Shown: positions 19,001 through 28,953, counted from the first letter of the stretch. The stretch is DNA of 64,000 nt from Leptolyngbya subtilissima AS-A7 (GCF_039962255.1 NZ_JAMPKY010000007.1:124001-188000); one strand, 5' to 3'. Made by a program: numbers and translations. The notes: a model not told the origin generated them from the letters alone.

Positions 19001-22000
19001 AGTCGATCGGTTTGCCGTGGTCATCAAACAGCATTTCACAGGCACAAAAGCCCTGATCCATCGATTCAAACAGCGTTCGATAGCGGTACTCGCTGTTGCG
19101 CAGGGCCAGGGTGGCGCGATCGCGCTCAACGGCAATGCGGGCCACCTGGGTGCCGAAGTCGGCCAGCTGGTATTCCCAAGGGGTGGGCTGTCGAGCCTGA
19201 TCAAAACAGAGCATGAGTGACCCCACGGGCCGCCCCTCCAGGTCCAGCAGTGGGGTAGAGTGGCAGGCGCGAATGCCGTGGGCTAGACACAGGTCGCGCC
19301 AGGCCGCCGACCAGCGATCGTCGGTTACTACGTCGGGACAGGTGACCGGCTCCCCGCAGTCAACCGCCTTCGCACAGGTGCCAATGTGGAGGTCGTTGAT
19401 GGGCAAGCCTTCAACGGCTGCCCTGAAGGCCGGCGGAAAGTCTGGGGCAATCGTCCCAACAAACTGCTGCTGTTGGGTATCGCTCAGCAGCACACCGGCC
19501 CGAATCAGGGGATTTAGCTGCGATACGGCGAGGCAGATGGCGGTTAGACAATCTTCTAGGGGGTACCCCGAAGCAACCAGCTCTAGCAAATGCTTTTGCT
19601 CCGCCAGCAGCAATTCAGTCTGCTTGCGTTCGGTAATGTCGAGGGCGGTGCCGATCAGCTCGACGACTTGCCGCGCCAGACCCTCGCCCCCAAAGATGGC
19701 CTGGCCACTGGCCATAATCCACCGCTCGGTGCCGTCATTCCACACAATGCGGTAGTCGATTTCGTAGGCCCCTGACGACGGTTCGAGGGCGGCACCGACG
19801 GCACTGACCACCCGTTCGCGATCGTCGGGATGCACCCGCTCTATGACTTGAGCCAGCGGTAGCGGCGTCGCTGACTCACCCCAAATTTCCTGCATGCGCT
19901 CGTCTAGCTCGACCAGCTGGGTACTTGGGTCATAGTGCCAGGTGCCTAGCTGCGCCACCCGAATGGCCAGCCGCGATCGCTCTTCGCTCCGTTGCAGGGT
20001 GGCCTTAGCCGCTTGCCGCAGCTGCGCCAGCTTGAGGGCCGCCTCAACTTTGGCCAACAGCTCCCGGGCCGAAAATGGCTTAGTTAGATAGTCATCGGCC
20101 CCCGCCGCTAGGCCCTCAATGCGAGACTCTTCCCCTGCGCGGGCCGACAGCAAAATAATCGGCAGCTCCTGGGTCTGGACATCGCTCCGCAGCTGCCGCA
20201 GCAGCTCAAAACCGTCGATTTCGGGCATCATCACATCCGTCAGCACTAGGTCGGGGCGCTGCCGACGAATGGCGGCGATCGCGGCTCGGCCATCCCTGGC
20301 CGTCTCGACGGTGTAGTGCGGGCTCAGCAGCCGCTCGACGTAGTCGAGCATGTCGGCGTTGTCGTCTGCTAAAAGAACGCGGGCGGTAGCGGTGGGTGAT
20401 GGCGTAGGGGGGTGAGGGAGTGAGGGAGCCGGCGGAGCGGGTTCCCTGGGCTCGGTGGGGTGCCAGCGGAGGGCTTCTTCTAGGTAGGGGGTGGCTCCGG
20501 TGGCGGTGGAGAGGCGGGTGCGGGGGGTATTGATGCTATCGCTGGGCAAATGGTCAGACCCGGCTGGCATGGTGATAGTGAAGCAGGTGCCCTGGTCAAC
20601 CTGGCTGGTGACTTCGATGGTGCCGCCGTGCAGGCCTACTAGCTCTTGCACCAGCGACAGCCCAATGCCTGAGCCCTCGTGGGTGCGGCCTCTGGCCCCC
20701 TGCACGCGGTGAAAGCGCTCAAAGATATGGGGCAGCTCCTCGGGTGGAATGCCTGTCCCCGTGTCTCGCACCTCGAGCTGAATCTGGTCTGCGTTACCGT
20801 GCAAAACTACCGCAATCTCGCCCTCAAAGGTAAACTTCAAGGCGTTAGAGAGCAGGTTCAGCACGATTTTCTCCCACATGTCGCGGTCGACGTAGGCGGG
20901 TGCTGCCAGGGGAGGGCAGTCTACGGCCAACCGCAGTCCGGCTTGCTCCACTGCCGACCGAAACACCCCTGCTAAGTCCGTTGTCAGCAGGGCCAGGTCG
21001 GTGGGCTCATAGCTGGCTTCAATGCGCCCCGCCTCAATGCGAGAGAAATCGAGCAGGGTGTTGACCAGCTTTTGCAGGCGCAGCGCGTTGCGGTAGACCA
21101 GCTCTAACCGCTGCCGCTGGTCGGCATCTTGGGTATCTTGCAGGGCTTCTTCCACCGGCCCCAGCATCAGGGTCAGCGGCGTGCGAAACTCATGGCTCAC
21201 GTTGGAGAAAAAGACCGTCTTGGCGCGATCGAGTTCGGCCAGCTTGTCCGCCCGCCGCCGATCTTCTTCGTGGGAACGGGCGTTGGCGATCGCCGCCGCA
21301 ATCTGCCCAGCAATCTGCTCAAAAAAGTCGCGATAGACCCCATCTACGCGGCGGCGGGGGTTGGCCACCGTCACCAATACCCCCACGGCTTTGGCCTGCC
21401 CCGGCACCAGGATGGGCAAGACCATGGCCTCCTGAGGCGGCTCTGGCCAAGGACTGCCCGGCAGGTGGCCAAAGTGGCTGACCAGATCATCAATGGTGCG
21501 AGACTGGCCGGTCTGGGCAACCGAGGCGATCGGCCAGCCCCTGGCCTCATCCTCAACGGTTAGGTCAACCTGGTCAAGCGTCTTGGGCAACCCCAGGGCA
21601 ACCTCACTTCCCCCGCTGAGGTAGGCCATTTTGCCATCGTCGTCGACAATATAGAGCAACGCTAGCGGAACGTCGGCCGAGCTAGATTTAAGCGCCTCTG
21701 CCATCAGGGCACAGGCATCGTCAACGGTCTTGGCACTGCCGGTGCGGGAGGCCAGCTCGCGCAGCAGTCGGGCCCGGCGATCGTTCAACACCCGATAGGT
21801 GGTCTCACTGACCACATTGAGGATGCCGTCGATTTTGCCGCCCTCCCCTTGAATCGGGTTGAACGTATAGTCAAAAAAGCATTCTTCCTCGTAGCCAAAC
21901 CGACGCATCACCAACAGCGTGTCGCTGTAAAAGACGCCCTCGCCCGTAGCAAACACCCTGGCAAAATCTGGGCTGATATCGTCCCAAATTTCGGGCCAGA

Positions 22001-22271
22001 CTTCGTCGGCTGGGCGACCCAGCGACCAGGGGTGCTTATCTCCCACGATCGGTCGCCAAGCGTCGTTGTAGAGCAACCAGCAGTCTGGCCCCCAGTAGAT
22101 CGCCATGGGGAAGCGAGAGTTCAGGCAAATGCTCAGGGTCGATCGCAGGCTCTGCGGCCACTGCTCAACCGCGCCAAACGGTGTTTTTGACCAGTCGTAG
22201 GAGCGCATCAACGCCCCCATCTCACCACCGCCCCCAAACAACTGATCAGCCGCCTGCTGATGCTGAACCAT
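16077..22271 (-). CDS. Giant hybrid sensor histidine kinase with two kinase cores and two receivers
   Basis: 2064 residues, no obvious transmembrane helices, so probably soluble. Domain order: N-terminal PAS-like (about 30-160), GAF (about 180-340), HisKA with His360 (SHEFRTPL) and an ATPase domain, receiver 1 with Asp679 (LTDVMMPEIDG), a PAS, a GAF (about 930-1080), five more PAS/PAC units, a second HisKA with His1706 (SHELRSPL) and ATPase (GLGLGLAIV), and receiver 2 with Asp1993 (SDIGMPDMDG). Both phospho-acceptor histidines and both aspartates are present. The linker before receiver 1 (about 611-632) is Pro/Ser/Thr rich and carries the GA/CT repeat family. The signal is unknown; the output would be a separate regulator or phosphorelay. 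Confidence 0.93.
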   Translation of the reverse strand: MVQHQQAADQLFGGGGEMGALMRSYDWSKTPFGAVEQWPQSLRSTLSICLNSRFPMAIYWGPDCWLLYNDAWRPIVGDKHPWSLGRPADEVWPEIWDDISPDFARVFATGEGVFYSDTLLVMRRFGYEEECFFDYTFNPIQGEGGKIDGILNVVSETTYRVLNDRRARLLRELASRTGSAKTVDDACALMAEALKSSSADVPLALLYIVDDDGKMAYLSGGSEVALGLPKTLDQVDLTVEDEARGWPIASVAQTGQSRTIDDLVSHFGHLPGSPWPEPPQEAMVLPILVPGQAKAVGVLVTVANPRRRVDGVYRDFFEQIAGQIAAAIANARSHEEDRRRADKLAELDRAKTVFFSNVSHEFRTPLTLMLGPVEEALQDTQDADQRQRLELVYRNALRLQKLVNTLLDFSRIEAGRIEASYEPTDLALLTTDLAGVFRSAVEQAGLRLAVDCPPLAAPAYVDRDMWEKIVLNLLSNALKFTFEGEIAVVLHGNADQIQLEVRDTGTGIPPEELPHIFERFHRVQGARGRTHEGSGIGLSLVQELVGLHGGTIEVTSQVDQGTCFTITMPAGSDHLPSDSINTPRTRLSTATGATPYLEEALRWHPTEPREPAPPAPSLPHPPTPSPTATARVLLADDNADMLDYVERLLSPHYTVETARDGRAAIAAIRRQRPDLVLTDVMMPEIDGFELLRQLRSDVQTQELPIILLSARAGEESRIEGLAAGADDYLTKPFSARELLAKVEAALKLAQLRQAAKATLQRSEERSRLAIRVAQLGTWHYDPSTQLVELDERMQEIWGESATPLPLAQVIERVHPDDRERVVSAVGAALEPSSGAYEIDYRIVWNDGTERWIMASGQAIFGGEGLARQVVELIGTALDITERKQTELLLAEQKHLLELVASGYPLEDCLTAICLAVSQLNPLIRAGVLLSDTQQQQFVGTIAPDFPPAFRAAVEGLPINDLHIGTCAKAVDCGEPVTCPDVVTDDRWSAAWRDLCLAHGIRACHSTPLLDLEGRPVGSLMLCFDQARQPTPWEYQLADFGTQVARIAVERDRATLALRNSEYRYRTLFESMDQGFCACEMLFDDHGKPIDYRFLEVNPAFERLTELPGMLGKTALELIPDLDAFWIETYGRVVSMGESYQFERQSVISGRWFNIDAFAIGDPQSHRFAILLTDISDRKKAELERERFLAVGADLQVLTDSNGYFQWVSPAFERILGWTTQEMLSRPWVEFVHPDDVTTSVGEANQGFAGSETMAFENRYRHKDGSYRWFLWNAQFYSDRQMLYGAAIDITDRKRTEANLRESEKRFRSMADNAPVMVWVTDSTGYCTYLSQSWYDFTGQTEATGLGSGWLDAVHPDDKETCSQIFLAANERQEAFRFEYRLLSKDGFYHWAIDAASPWFGADGEFKGYIGSVLDISDRKRIEESLRQRETELQLVTNTVPALISFVDADQRYRFNNRGYEEWFGHSASEIYGKYLWEVLGDRAYGNIRPYVEQVLAGQKVTFDTQVVHIDGDIRYVSATYVPRLSPQGVVEGFVALINDLSDRRRAEEALIQSEERYRFLVESIPQLVWTADAEGVLLDANQRWCDFTGLTPDQVKTTGWQAIVHPDDISVLGHNWAIAQQQGSNYQAEGRMRRADGVYRWHLHQAVPFKTEQGQILKWFGTATDIEDQKQLEQQRSQLLQQEQAARAAAEVASRTKDEFLAVVSHELRSPLNPILGWATLLKNGTLDATKTQQALTVIERNAKLQAELIDDLLDVSRMLRGKLQISASPVNLASTIRAAIETVRLAADAKSIHVEAHLETDVGLVSGDATRLQQVVWNLLSNAVKFTPAGGQIEVRLVRGDANQARIIVKDTGKGIVPEFLPLIFDYFRQADSATTRQFGGLGLGLAIVRHLVELHGGTIQAASLGENMGATFTVSLPTLAQQPLAQSELPLQQPSLSLPGTEILVVDDDDDTRTFITFLLEQAGAHVVAAASAQEGLAALKQAQPQVLVSDIGMPDMDGYMLMQQIRALPAEQGGQVPAIALTAYVRETDQEQSLAAGFQRHISKPVEPAALLRAIAELLQS

Positions 22272-22740
22272 TTACAGCTCTCTCCTATCCATACCCAAAT
22301 GAGCCAAGGGCAACCAGAATCTTCAGCCTCTAATCGACTGGGGCGATGAAAGCGATCGAAGCAATTTTAGCTCTCGGTTTCCTCTAGCTGCCCGTCCTAA
22401 TTACCCGTAAGTAGTGGTTTATGTGTTGGCTTGGAAAAAGAGTATTTTATAAAGAGAAGCTGACTAACTGAACGTAGAGCGCTTAAGCAAGCCTAAAAGA
22501 ATGACTGTAGTTTCCTCGGGAGCCTATTTATTCTCGTTATAAGATTAGCAGCAAGAATCCGTCCGAAGATAGATAAAGCATTTGCCAACACTTTGCAAAC
22601 AGAAGTAATCAAGCTTCCACCCGCCTAAAGGTCGCCGTTGCCTGAAGGGTCAATACCCTAGCCGCTAGTCCAACCAAGTTTTGGGGATGGCGAATGCTTC
22701 ATAACTTCTCTATCTACAGATCAAACCGTAGCCGCAGCCG
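22272..22740. other. Intergenic region upstream of the giant kinase
   Basis: About 470 bases with no gene I can support. It lies upstream of the kinase start (minus strand) and downstream of the DUF445 gene stop. Confidence 0.5.
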
Positions 22741-23985
22741 CTAAATACCACCGGAACGCTGAAAATAGAAAAATCCAGATTGTAGAATGCCGATCGCAAA
22801 CCCTAGAATGCCGCCTAGGTTGACGATCGCCTGCAGCTCACTGCGCACAATGCCCTGAATCGCCAGCTCCAGCTCCTGGGCCGAGGTGCCCCGCACCCGG
22901 TCGATAATCACCTGATCAATGTTCAAAATTGGAATAATCTGCGCCACCAGCGATTCTAGGTCGCGCTCTAGGTAGCGTTCTAGAATCAGCGCCAGCTCTT
23001 CACTCACCGGGTCTAACGACTGGGTGATCACCTCAGAATTTTGCAAGCGGTTGAGCAGCTGGGTGGCTAAGGTTTCCCAGTTGACCGAGTTGCCCAGATT
23101 TCTGACAAACTCTGGTCCCAAGGTGCGAATGTAACCCTGCAATGACTCGCGCAGGTTGCCACGCACCTGGCGCACCGTTGACACGGGCAGATTTTGCAGC
23201 GACACCCGCTGGAGCGACTCTTTGAGGCGCTTTTTGAGCTGAAGCGCCACCTCCAGCTCGGCAATGCGCGCGTTGCTTACCTCCCGCTCGTCGAGGCAAA
23301 AGGCTCTCAGGCGGCTCAGGGCGTTGCGCACGCCAAATAGGTTGGCTACCACCCAGTAGGTGCCGCTGGTGCGCTCCCGAAAGATGGTATCGATGACTTG
23401 AATGTTGCGATCGGTGAGAAAGTCAACGGCCAGCTGGCGCAGCTTATCGGGGGGAAACACGCCGCTGAGCAGCCAGGTGGCGATCTGGTCAGCTTGGTCG
23501 GCCGTGAGCTTAAAGTCGAGCAGCACCTGGTCGAACAGCTGGTTGAGCTGGGGCTCTAAAAAGTCTTCGCGCCGGGCCCAAACGCGAATCAGGCGGGGCA
23601 GAGATTTGCCGAACAGGTCTTGCAAAATCGCCCCGGCAATTTTGGCGGTGCGCTCCTGGGCACGGCTCTGCACCTGGTCGAGGGCAAGCTGCAACAACCA
23701 CTTGATGGCTGCTTGGGTGCGATCGGTTTGTAGCAGCCGCCGGGCCAGCTTTTGCAACTCCTGAGGGGTGAGCAGTGACCCCATAATGGTGTCGGAGATA
23801 CGCTTGGCCAGCCGCTCCTGGTTGCTAGGGATCAGTCCTGGGGTAAAGGGTAACTGCCGTTTGCCCAGGTAGATGGGGCGGTAGGGGCGAAACAGCATCT
23901 TAATGGCGATGTCATTGGTGAAATAGCCAATGATGCCGCCCACGATGGGCGGCGCCAGCAGTAGCCACAGCTCAGAGCTGGTCAT
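22741..23985 (-). CDS. DUF445 family membrane-anchored protein
   Basis: 414 residues. The N-terminus is [20 protein letters not shown] followed by [20 protein letters not shown] and [11 protein letters not shown], the DUF445 signature. A long helical soluble middle follows, then a C-terminal hydrophobic helix ([21 protein letters not shown]). The two ends would anchor the protein with the helical part in the cytoplasm. Its start overlaps the end of menG by 14 bp, so the two are co-transcribed. The function is unknown. Confidence 0.87.
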   Translation of the reverse strand: MTSSELWLLLAPPIVGGIIGYFTNDIAIKMLFRPYRPIYLGKRQLPFTPGLIPSNQERLAKRISDTIMGSLLTPQELQKLARRLLQTDRTQAAIKWLLQLALDQVQSRAQERTAKIAGAILQDLFGKSLPRLIRVWARREDFLEPQLNQLFDQVLLDFKLTADQADQIATWLLSGVFPPDKLRQLAVDFLTDRNIQVIDTIFRERTSGTYWVVANLFGVRNALSRLRAFCLDEREVSNARIAELEVALQLKKRLKESLQRVSLQNLPVSTVRQVRGNLRESLQGYIRTLGPEFVRNLGNSVNWETLATQLLNRLQNSEVITQSLDPVSEELALILERYLERDLESLVAQIIPILNIDQVIIDRVRGTSAQELELAIQGIVRSELQAIVNLGGILGFAIGILQSGFFYFQRSGGI

Positions 23986-24766
23986 GGCGACTCACCACCA
24001 ACACCCCCATCAGCCCCCCGGCAATGGGGTAGTGAACGGCCCGCTCAAACCCGGCTTGGCGGGCTAACTTCACCTGTTCTGGCCCGGTCGGGAAGCGATC
24101 GACGCTGGGGCCAATATAGGCGTATTCGTCGGTCAGCCCCATTTGCTCAGCGGTAGGCACCACCAATGCCTCTAGGTACCAGCGCTGAAACTGCTCGGCT
24201 ACCCAGCCCTGGGGGCGATGAAAGTCGAGGATGGCGGCGCTGGCACCGGGCTTGAGCACCCGTCGCAGCTCGGCTAGCCCCTGGGGAATGTCGGTGAGAT
24301 TACGCAAGCCGTAGCCCATGGTGGCAGCATCAAAGGTGTTGGCCTCAAAGGGCAGGGCTAGGGCGTCGCCTTGCACCCAGTGCAGCGGCGCGGGCAGGTG
24401 AGCACGGCGCGATCGCTCTTTAGCTACCGCCAACAGCTCTGCCGAGAAGTCAAGACCGTACACCGTACCCGTGGCTCCCACTTGGTGGGCCAACAACAGC
24501 GCCAGATCGCCGCTGCCGCAGCAGACATCCAGCACCTGCTGCCCCGGAGCGGCCCCGCTCCAACGCACGGCCATGCGCTTCCACACTCGGTGCAGCCCAA
24601 AGCTGAGGCGTTCGTTTAGGCTGTCGTATACCGGGGCAATACGATCGAACAGGCCTTGAATATCAGTGGCGGTGGGCGGGGCGGCTGAGGGTGGCTGGGC
24701 AAATCCCACGGTGAATGCAGTAGAAGAGTAACCTTTACTGTAACGCTGCCCCTGGCCCACAGCCAC
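23972..24766 (-). CDS. menG: MenG/UbiE-type methyltransferase (phylloquinone biosynthesis)
   Basis: 264 residues in the longest form. The UbiE/MenG core is clear: [19 protein letters not shown], the SAM-binding [16 protein letters not shown], then [18 protein letters not shown] and RRVLKPGAS. In cyanobacteria this enzyme methylates demethylphylloquinone, the photosystem I quinone. The first ~20 residues are not family-like; a GTG at 24709 (VGFAQPP) may be the real start. It is the promoter-proximal gene of a pair with DUF445. Confidence 0.85.
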   Translation of the reverse strand: MAVGQGQRYSKGYSSTAFTVGFAQPPSAAPPTATDIQGLFDRIAPVYDSLNERLSFGLHRVWKRMAVRWSGAAPGQQVLDVCCGSGDLALLLAHQVGATGTVYGLDFSAELLAVAKERSRRAHLPAPLHWVQGDALALPFEANTFDAATMGYGLRNLTDIPQGLAELRRVLKPGASAAILDFHRPQGWVAEQFQRWYLEALVVPTAEQMGLTDEYAYIGPSVDRFPTGPEQVKLARQAGFERAVHYPIAGGLMGVLVVSRHDQL

Positions 24767-24919
24767 GGTAGTTCGTAGTGTTTGTTACATCTGCGATCGC
24801 GATTGGGTCAGCCGTGGCCGATTTAGGGACAACGCTGAGGTCTATAGGGATAAGGTTCTGCCTCCCACCTCAAGCTTTAGACCTGGAGACCGCCTACCTT
24901 ATATTCTGCCCACCGCCCC

Positions 24920-25444
24920 TCAGCGCAGCGTGCAGTTGGCAATCTGCACCTGCCCTGCCACCGTGATCGGCGTTGGAGCTGGGACGCCCGCGGTACTGCC
25001 CTGGCAAATGGCCGTGCCCAGTCGGGCCAAGCCGCTGGAATCAACGGTGGCAAAGACGAGCCCGGCATAGCCTCGCAACGCCGGGTTGATAGGTATAGCT
25101 TGGGTGCTGGTAATTTCTAGGCCGGTACCTCCGGCAGTCATCGTATAGGTGTAGTCGGGGGGAGCATTCTCCCTAGCAAAACCCAGCTCGTCGGTAGAGG
25201 TAGCAAAGCGAGAATGTTCTACAAAAAATGCCTGCTGGGCTCGGTTGATCGTGCCGACGTATTTCAGCGCTCTGGCCTGTTTAGAGCGGGCCGCTTGATT
25301 GAGAAAGCTAGGAAGGGCTACAGTTGCCAATACCCCCAGGATCACGACCACAACCATTAGCTCAATCAGGGTAAACCCTCGCTCCCTCTGAACAGAGCTA
25401 GAGGATGGGCGACGGGCAAACTTGTAACGGATAAGAGCAACCAT
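24920..25444 (-). CDS. Type IV pilin-like protein
   Basis: Prepilin signature RERGFTLIELMVVVVILGVLATVALPSFLNQA: a basic leader, a Gly-Phe cleavage site, Glu at +5 and a hydrophobic helix. The globular part includes the PilA-like FFVEHSRFATSTDELGF and a C-terminal Cys pair (AICQG and IANCTLR). I took the ATG at 25444 because it gives a leader of normal size. Starts at 25474 and 25525 are also open. It is likely a major or minor pilin of the type IV pilus used in motility or DNA uptake. Confidence 0.85.
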   Translation of the reverse strand: MVALIRYKFARRPSSSSVQRERGFTLIELMVVVVILGVLATVALPSFLNQAARSKQARALKYVGTINRAQQAFFVEHSRFATSTDELGFARENAPPDYTYTMTAGGTGLEITSTQAIPINPALRGYAGLVFATVDSSGLARLGTAICQGSTAGVPAPTPITVAGQVQIANCTLR

Positions 25445-25656
25445 AGCAACGAAAATCAGGATAGAAATTGCCATACCGTCTACGCAATTTCTCGGAGAAA
25501 ACCGGGAGTCTTTGCCGAGTTTCATCTGACCTTTAAGTCGGCTGCGGGCCGCTGCGAAGCGAAACCCAAAGACAGAAATTATGCTTTGATGAGTCCTTCA
25601 ACCACTAACAAACGCTTAGCTCTGCCAAAACCGTCTAAACTGTCTGACTATAGCTG

Positions 25657-26682
25657 TTGAAGTTGAGCGATTTGGACACTCTTTCCTCTACCGGCCCAAG
25701 CCCCAATTGCCTGCGCGTGTTTATGACGGGGGCCAGCGGTTGCATTGGCCACTATATTTTGGAGCTGCTGCTGGAGAGCGATCGCTACGAGCTATTTTTG
25801 CTGCTGCGCCACCCCGAGAAGCTACAGCTGCCGGTGCAGGGCAACCCCAGGGTGCACATTCTCCAGGGTGGCCTCGAAAATATTGAGCCTTTTGCCGACC
25901 TGCTGCCCACGATCGACATCGCCATTTTGACTGCTGCGGCTTGGGGCGGCGACCCGGCCTATGTAGAAGCCATCAACGTTGAGGCCAACCTGGGGCTACT
26001 GGCCCGCCTCGATCGCGATCGCTGTCAGCAGGTAATCTATTTTTCCACCGCCAGCATTCTGAGCCAGCGCAGCGAACCCCTCCCCGAAGCTGGGGAAATT
26101 GGCACCGACTACATTCGCACTAAGTACGAGTGTCACCACCGTCTGAGCGAGCTGCCGGTCTACAACAAAATTACGACGGTGTTTCCTACTCTGGTGTTTG
26201 GCGGCGACAAAGAAAAGCCCTACTCCTTTATTTCGGCTGGGCTTCAGGATGTCACCCGCTGGATAGGCCTGGCGCGCTTTTTTCGGGCCGATGCTGGGTT
26301 TCACTTTGCCCACGCTCAAGACATTGCTACGGTGGTCAACTATCTCGTCGAGCATCCCTCCACCCAGGGCTACCGTGAGTACGTGTTAGGCAACCCACCC
26401 CTGACGGTGAACCAGGCCGTCGAGCAAATCTGCGACTACTTTGGCCAACGCATCTGGTTTCGCATTCCCCTCTCAATGTGGCTGACCGATGTGCTGATTA
26501 AGCTATTTCGGGTGCAGATGGCTCCCTGGGACTATTTTTGTCTGCACTACCGCCACTTTGTCTACGCTGGAGCCGTCAGCCCAGCCAGCTTTGGCATGGA
26601 GCCCTACTGCTCGACCTTGGCCGATCTAATGCGGGTGCATGGTCTGCCTGGAGTGAAGCGGCGGAAGAAGATTAGGGGGTAA
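25657..26682 (+). CDS. NAD-dependent epimerase/dehydratase (extended SDR)
   Basis: 341 residues from a TTG start. The cofactor motif is MTGASGCIGHYILELLL (TGxxGxxG). The active-site Tyr-x3-Lys is DYIRTKYE. A sugar-nucleotide or nucleoside-diphosphate substrate is usual for the family, but the C-terminal half (SMWLTDVLIKLFRVQMAPWD) gives no specific match. The gene faces away from the pilin gene and converges on sppA. Confidence 0.83.
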   Translation: MKLSDLDTLSSTGPSPNCLRVFMTGASGCIGHYILELLLESDRYELFLLLRHPEKLQLPVQGNPRVHILQGGLENIEPFADLLPTIDIAILTAAAWGGDPAYVEAINVEANLGLLARLDRDRCQQVIYFSTASILSQRSEPLPEAGEIGTDYIRTKYECHHRLSELPVYNKITTVFPTLVFGGDKEKPYSFISAGLQDVTRWIGLARFFRADAGFHFAHAQDIATVVNYLVEHPSTQGYREYVLGNPPLTVNQAVEQICDYFGQRIWFRIPLSMWLTDVLIKLFRVQMAPWDYFCLHYRHFVYAGAVSPASFGMEPYCSTLADLMRVHGLPGVKRRKKIRG

Positions 26683-26795
26683 GGGAGATAGGGAAGATGA
26701 GGCAGGTGGGGAAGATGGGGCAGTTGGCAAACTGAGTTTTCTTTTCCCTCATCTTCCTCATCCCGCCATCCCCTCACCTTCCTCATCTCTCTACC
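26679..26795. repeat. GA-rich / CT-rich imperfect hairpin repeat between convergent genes
   Basis: The stretch runs as purine-rich units (GGGAAGATGAGGCAGGTGGG) and then pyrimidine-rich units (CCCTCATCTTCCTCATCCC), which are near reverse complements. It could fold into a long imperfect hairpin that ends both convergent transcripts. A sister copy lies at 41177-41296. Confidence 0.7.
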
Positions 26796-26798
26796 GCT

Positions 26799-28634
26799 CT
26801 ACTTCACCACAAACTGATAAGGCATCAGCATATAGACGCCACGAGGATCGTTGAGGGCGCGCAGAATTTGAGCATCGTCAACGAACTGGAGCACCTGAGC
26901 CGTCAGCGGGTCATGGGTCTGGGCCTGGGCAACTTCAGTGCTGAAAAAGCCGCGCAAGAATTGCTGCAACTCGCTGGGTTCAGGATACTCTTGCAGACGC
27001 CAATCATCGCCCAGCTCGGCCAGCTCAACGGCAGTGGCGATCGCCGCATTCACTCCCCCCAGTTCGTCTACCAAGCCTAGATCGAGTGCTGCCTGGCCTG
27101 ACCACACCTGCCCTTGGGCCAGCTCGGCCACCGCTGGTCGCGTCAGGTCGCGGCCTTCTGCCACCCGGTCGAGAAAGCTGTCGTAGATGGCATCAACAGA
27201 GCGCTGCAAAATCGCCAGTTCGGCTGCCGTTTTAGGTCGGGTGCTGGAGAAAATATCGGCCAGCTCAGAGGTTTTAACTCCGTCCCAGTTGACCCCCACC
27301 TTGGTACCCAGCTCTTCGAGGTTGAGAAAGATGCCGTACACCCCGATGGAGCCGGTGATCGTCGTGGGCTGGGCCAAAATGGCATCGGCCTGGGAGGCAA
27401 TCCAGTAGCCGCCGGAGGCCGCCACATTGCCCATTGACACCACCACGGGCTTACCCGCTTCGCGCAACAGCTGAACTTCGCGCAGAATTACCTCCGAGGC
27501 GGTGGCGCTGCCGCCGGGGCTGTTGACCCGTAGCACTACGGCTTTGACCTCGTCGTCCTGGCGCAGCTGGCGCAGCTGCCGAGCTAGGGTATTGCCCTCG
27601 ATAATGCCGGTCTGGCTAAAGTCGCCGTCGCCGCCGTCAATGATGGGGCCTTCGGCGTAGACCAGAGCCACCTGGTTGTCAGAGCGGCGGCTGGTGAGGG
27701 GGTCGTCAACAGTGGCTGCATAGCCCGCTAGGCTGATCTGACGAAAGTCGAGGTCGCTGTCTTCTACCTCCTCATCCTTTTCGCCGGTCAGCTCCCGCAG
27801 GGCGGTGATCACTTCGTCTTCGTAGGCGATCGCATCGGCAAGCTGCTGCGTTTCAGCCTCGGCCCCAAACAAAAAACCCTTAGTGTTGGCAATATTTTGC
27901 AGCTGCTGGGCCGTCAGATCGCGGGGGGCGGCAGCGGTGGTCAGTAGGTTTTGCCACACATCCCCCAGTAGGCGCTGGGTTTGCTCTCGCTCCTCGGGAC
28001 TCATAGTGTCGCGAATCAGCGGCTCGACCGCCGACTTGTAACGGCCCACGCGGGTTACCTGCACCCCTACTCCCAGTTTCTCCAGGGCATCGGCCTGGTA
28101 CATGGTTTCGGCGTAGAGCCCGTTCATTTCGATCTCCCCAAAGGGGTTGAGATAGATCGTGTCGGCCAGGGCAGCTACCGCATACTCCCGCTCGCTCCAG
28201 GAGATGTCGTAGGCCAAAACTGGTTTGCCCGCGGCCTGAAAGGCCTCGATCGCCGGCTGCATTTCGGTTTGGCTGGCTAGACCGGCGCCCAGAGCAGTGC
28301 TGCCCTTAAGGTAAAGGGCGGTGATGCGATCGTCGGTGGCAGCTTCTTCGAGGGCCAGCACCGCCTGGCGCAGGGTCAGCTCGCTGGGGACCTGGGTGCC
28401 AAACACCAAGGCGCTGGGGTCGATCGCCTCGGGCGAGTCAGGAATCACTGTAGAGAGGTCGTAGACCAGCACCGTGTCTTTCTCGACGGTAGGGGCATCG
28501 CCTTCTTTGCCCAAACCCGCCACGATCACTCCTACCAGCCCCACCGCCCCCAAGGTGAGCAAAAAGCCCAGCAGCAAACAGAACAAAATTGACCCGGTCA
28601 GGCTGGCCAGGGTGTACTTCAAAAATTGCCGCAT
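26799..28634 (-). CDS. sppA: Signal peptide peptidase SppA (long form)
   Basis: 611 residues with an N-terminal membrane anchor (LTGSILFCLLLGFLLTLG). It has the duplicated S49 layout of 67-kDa SppA. The catalytic Lys is about residue 200 (GRYKSAVEPLIRD) and the nucleophile Ser about 407 (AASGGYWIASQ), preceded by LRVNSPGGSATASEV. The enzyme degrades cleaved signal peptides in the membrane; cyanobacterial forms act in thylakoid acclimation. Both catalytic residues are present. Confidence 0.93.
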   Translation of the reverse strand: MRQFLKYTLASLTGSILFCLLLGFLLTLGAVGLVGVIVAGLGKEGDAPTVEKDTVLVYDLSTVIPDSPEAIDPSALVFGTQVPSELTLRQAVLALEEAATDDRITALYLKGSTALGAGLASQTEMQPAIEAFQAAGKPVLAYDISWSEREYAVAALADTIYLNPFGEIEMNGLYAETMYQADALEKLGVGVQVTRVGRYKSAVEPLIRDTMSPEEREQTQRLLGDVWQNLLTTAAAPRDLTAQQLQNIANTKGFLFGAEAETQQLADAIAYEDEVITALRELTGEKDEEVEDSDLDFRQISLAGYAATVDDPLTSRRSDNQVALVYAEGPIIDGGDGDFSQTGIIEGNTLARQLRQLRQDDEVKAVVLRVNSPGGSATASEVILREVQLLREAGKPVVVSMGNVAASGGYWIASQADAILAQPTTITGSIGVYGIFLNLEELGTKVGVNWDGVKTSELADIFSSTRPKTAAELAILQRSVDAIYDSFLDRVAEGRDLTRPAVAELAQGQVWSGQAALDLGLVDELGGVNAAIATAVELAELGDDWRLQEYPEPSELQQFLRGFFSTEVAQAQTHDPLTAQVLQFVDDAQILRALNDPRGVYMLMPYQFVVK

Positions 28635-28666
28635 GGAGGTAACGCTAAGGGGTTAAGCAAGGCAAA

Positions 28667-28864
28667 CTAGCGATATACGTCAGCGTCTTCAGCGTCTTCG
28701 TAGGTGTCTATAGCCGCGTCGTCGGGGGTCTGACTCATCTCTTCTTTAAAGCCGCGCAGGGTTTTGCCGAGGGCGCTGCCCAGTTCAGGGATTTTCTTGG
28801 GGCCGAAAATCAGTACGGCCACTCCGATGACGAGAACGACTTCAGTCCAGCCGAGGTTAAACAT
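28667..28864 (-). CDS. tatA: Twin-arginine translocase subunit TatA/TatE
   Basis: 65 residues: MFNLGWTEVVLVIGVAVLIF, then GPKKIPELGSALGKTLRGFK. A single N-terminal helix, the FGPKKIPELG hinge and an amphipathic helix are the TatA hallmark. The acidic tail (TYEDAEDADVY) is short. It forms the Tat pore for folded proteins. It lies 32 bp upstream of sppA on the same strand, so the two may share a transcript. Confidence 0.93.
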   Translation of the reverse strand: MFNLGWTEVVLVIGVAVLIFGPKKIPELGSALGKTLRGFKEEMSQTPDDAAIDTYEDAEDADVYR

Positions 28865-28953
28865 GGCGCTAGGGAGGGTGGAGGTTTGTCTAACTATACA
28901 GCCTAGGGCTAGCGGCCGGGGTAGAGGCGACTAGCACCCCGGCTTTTCGAGGC

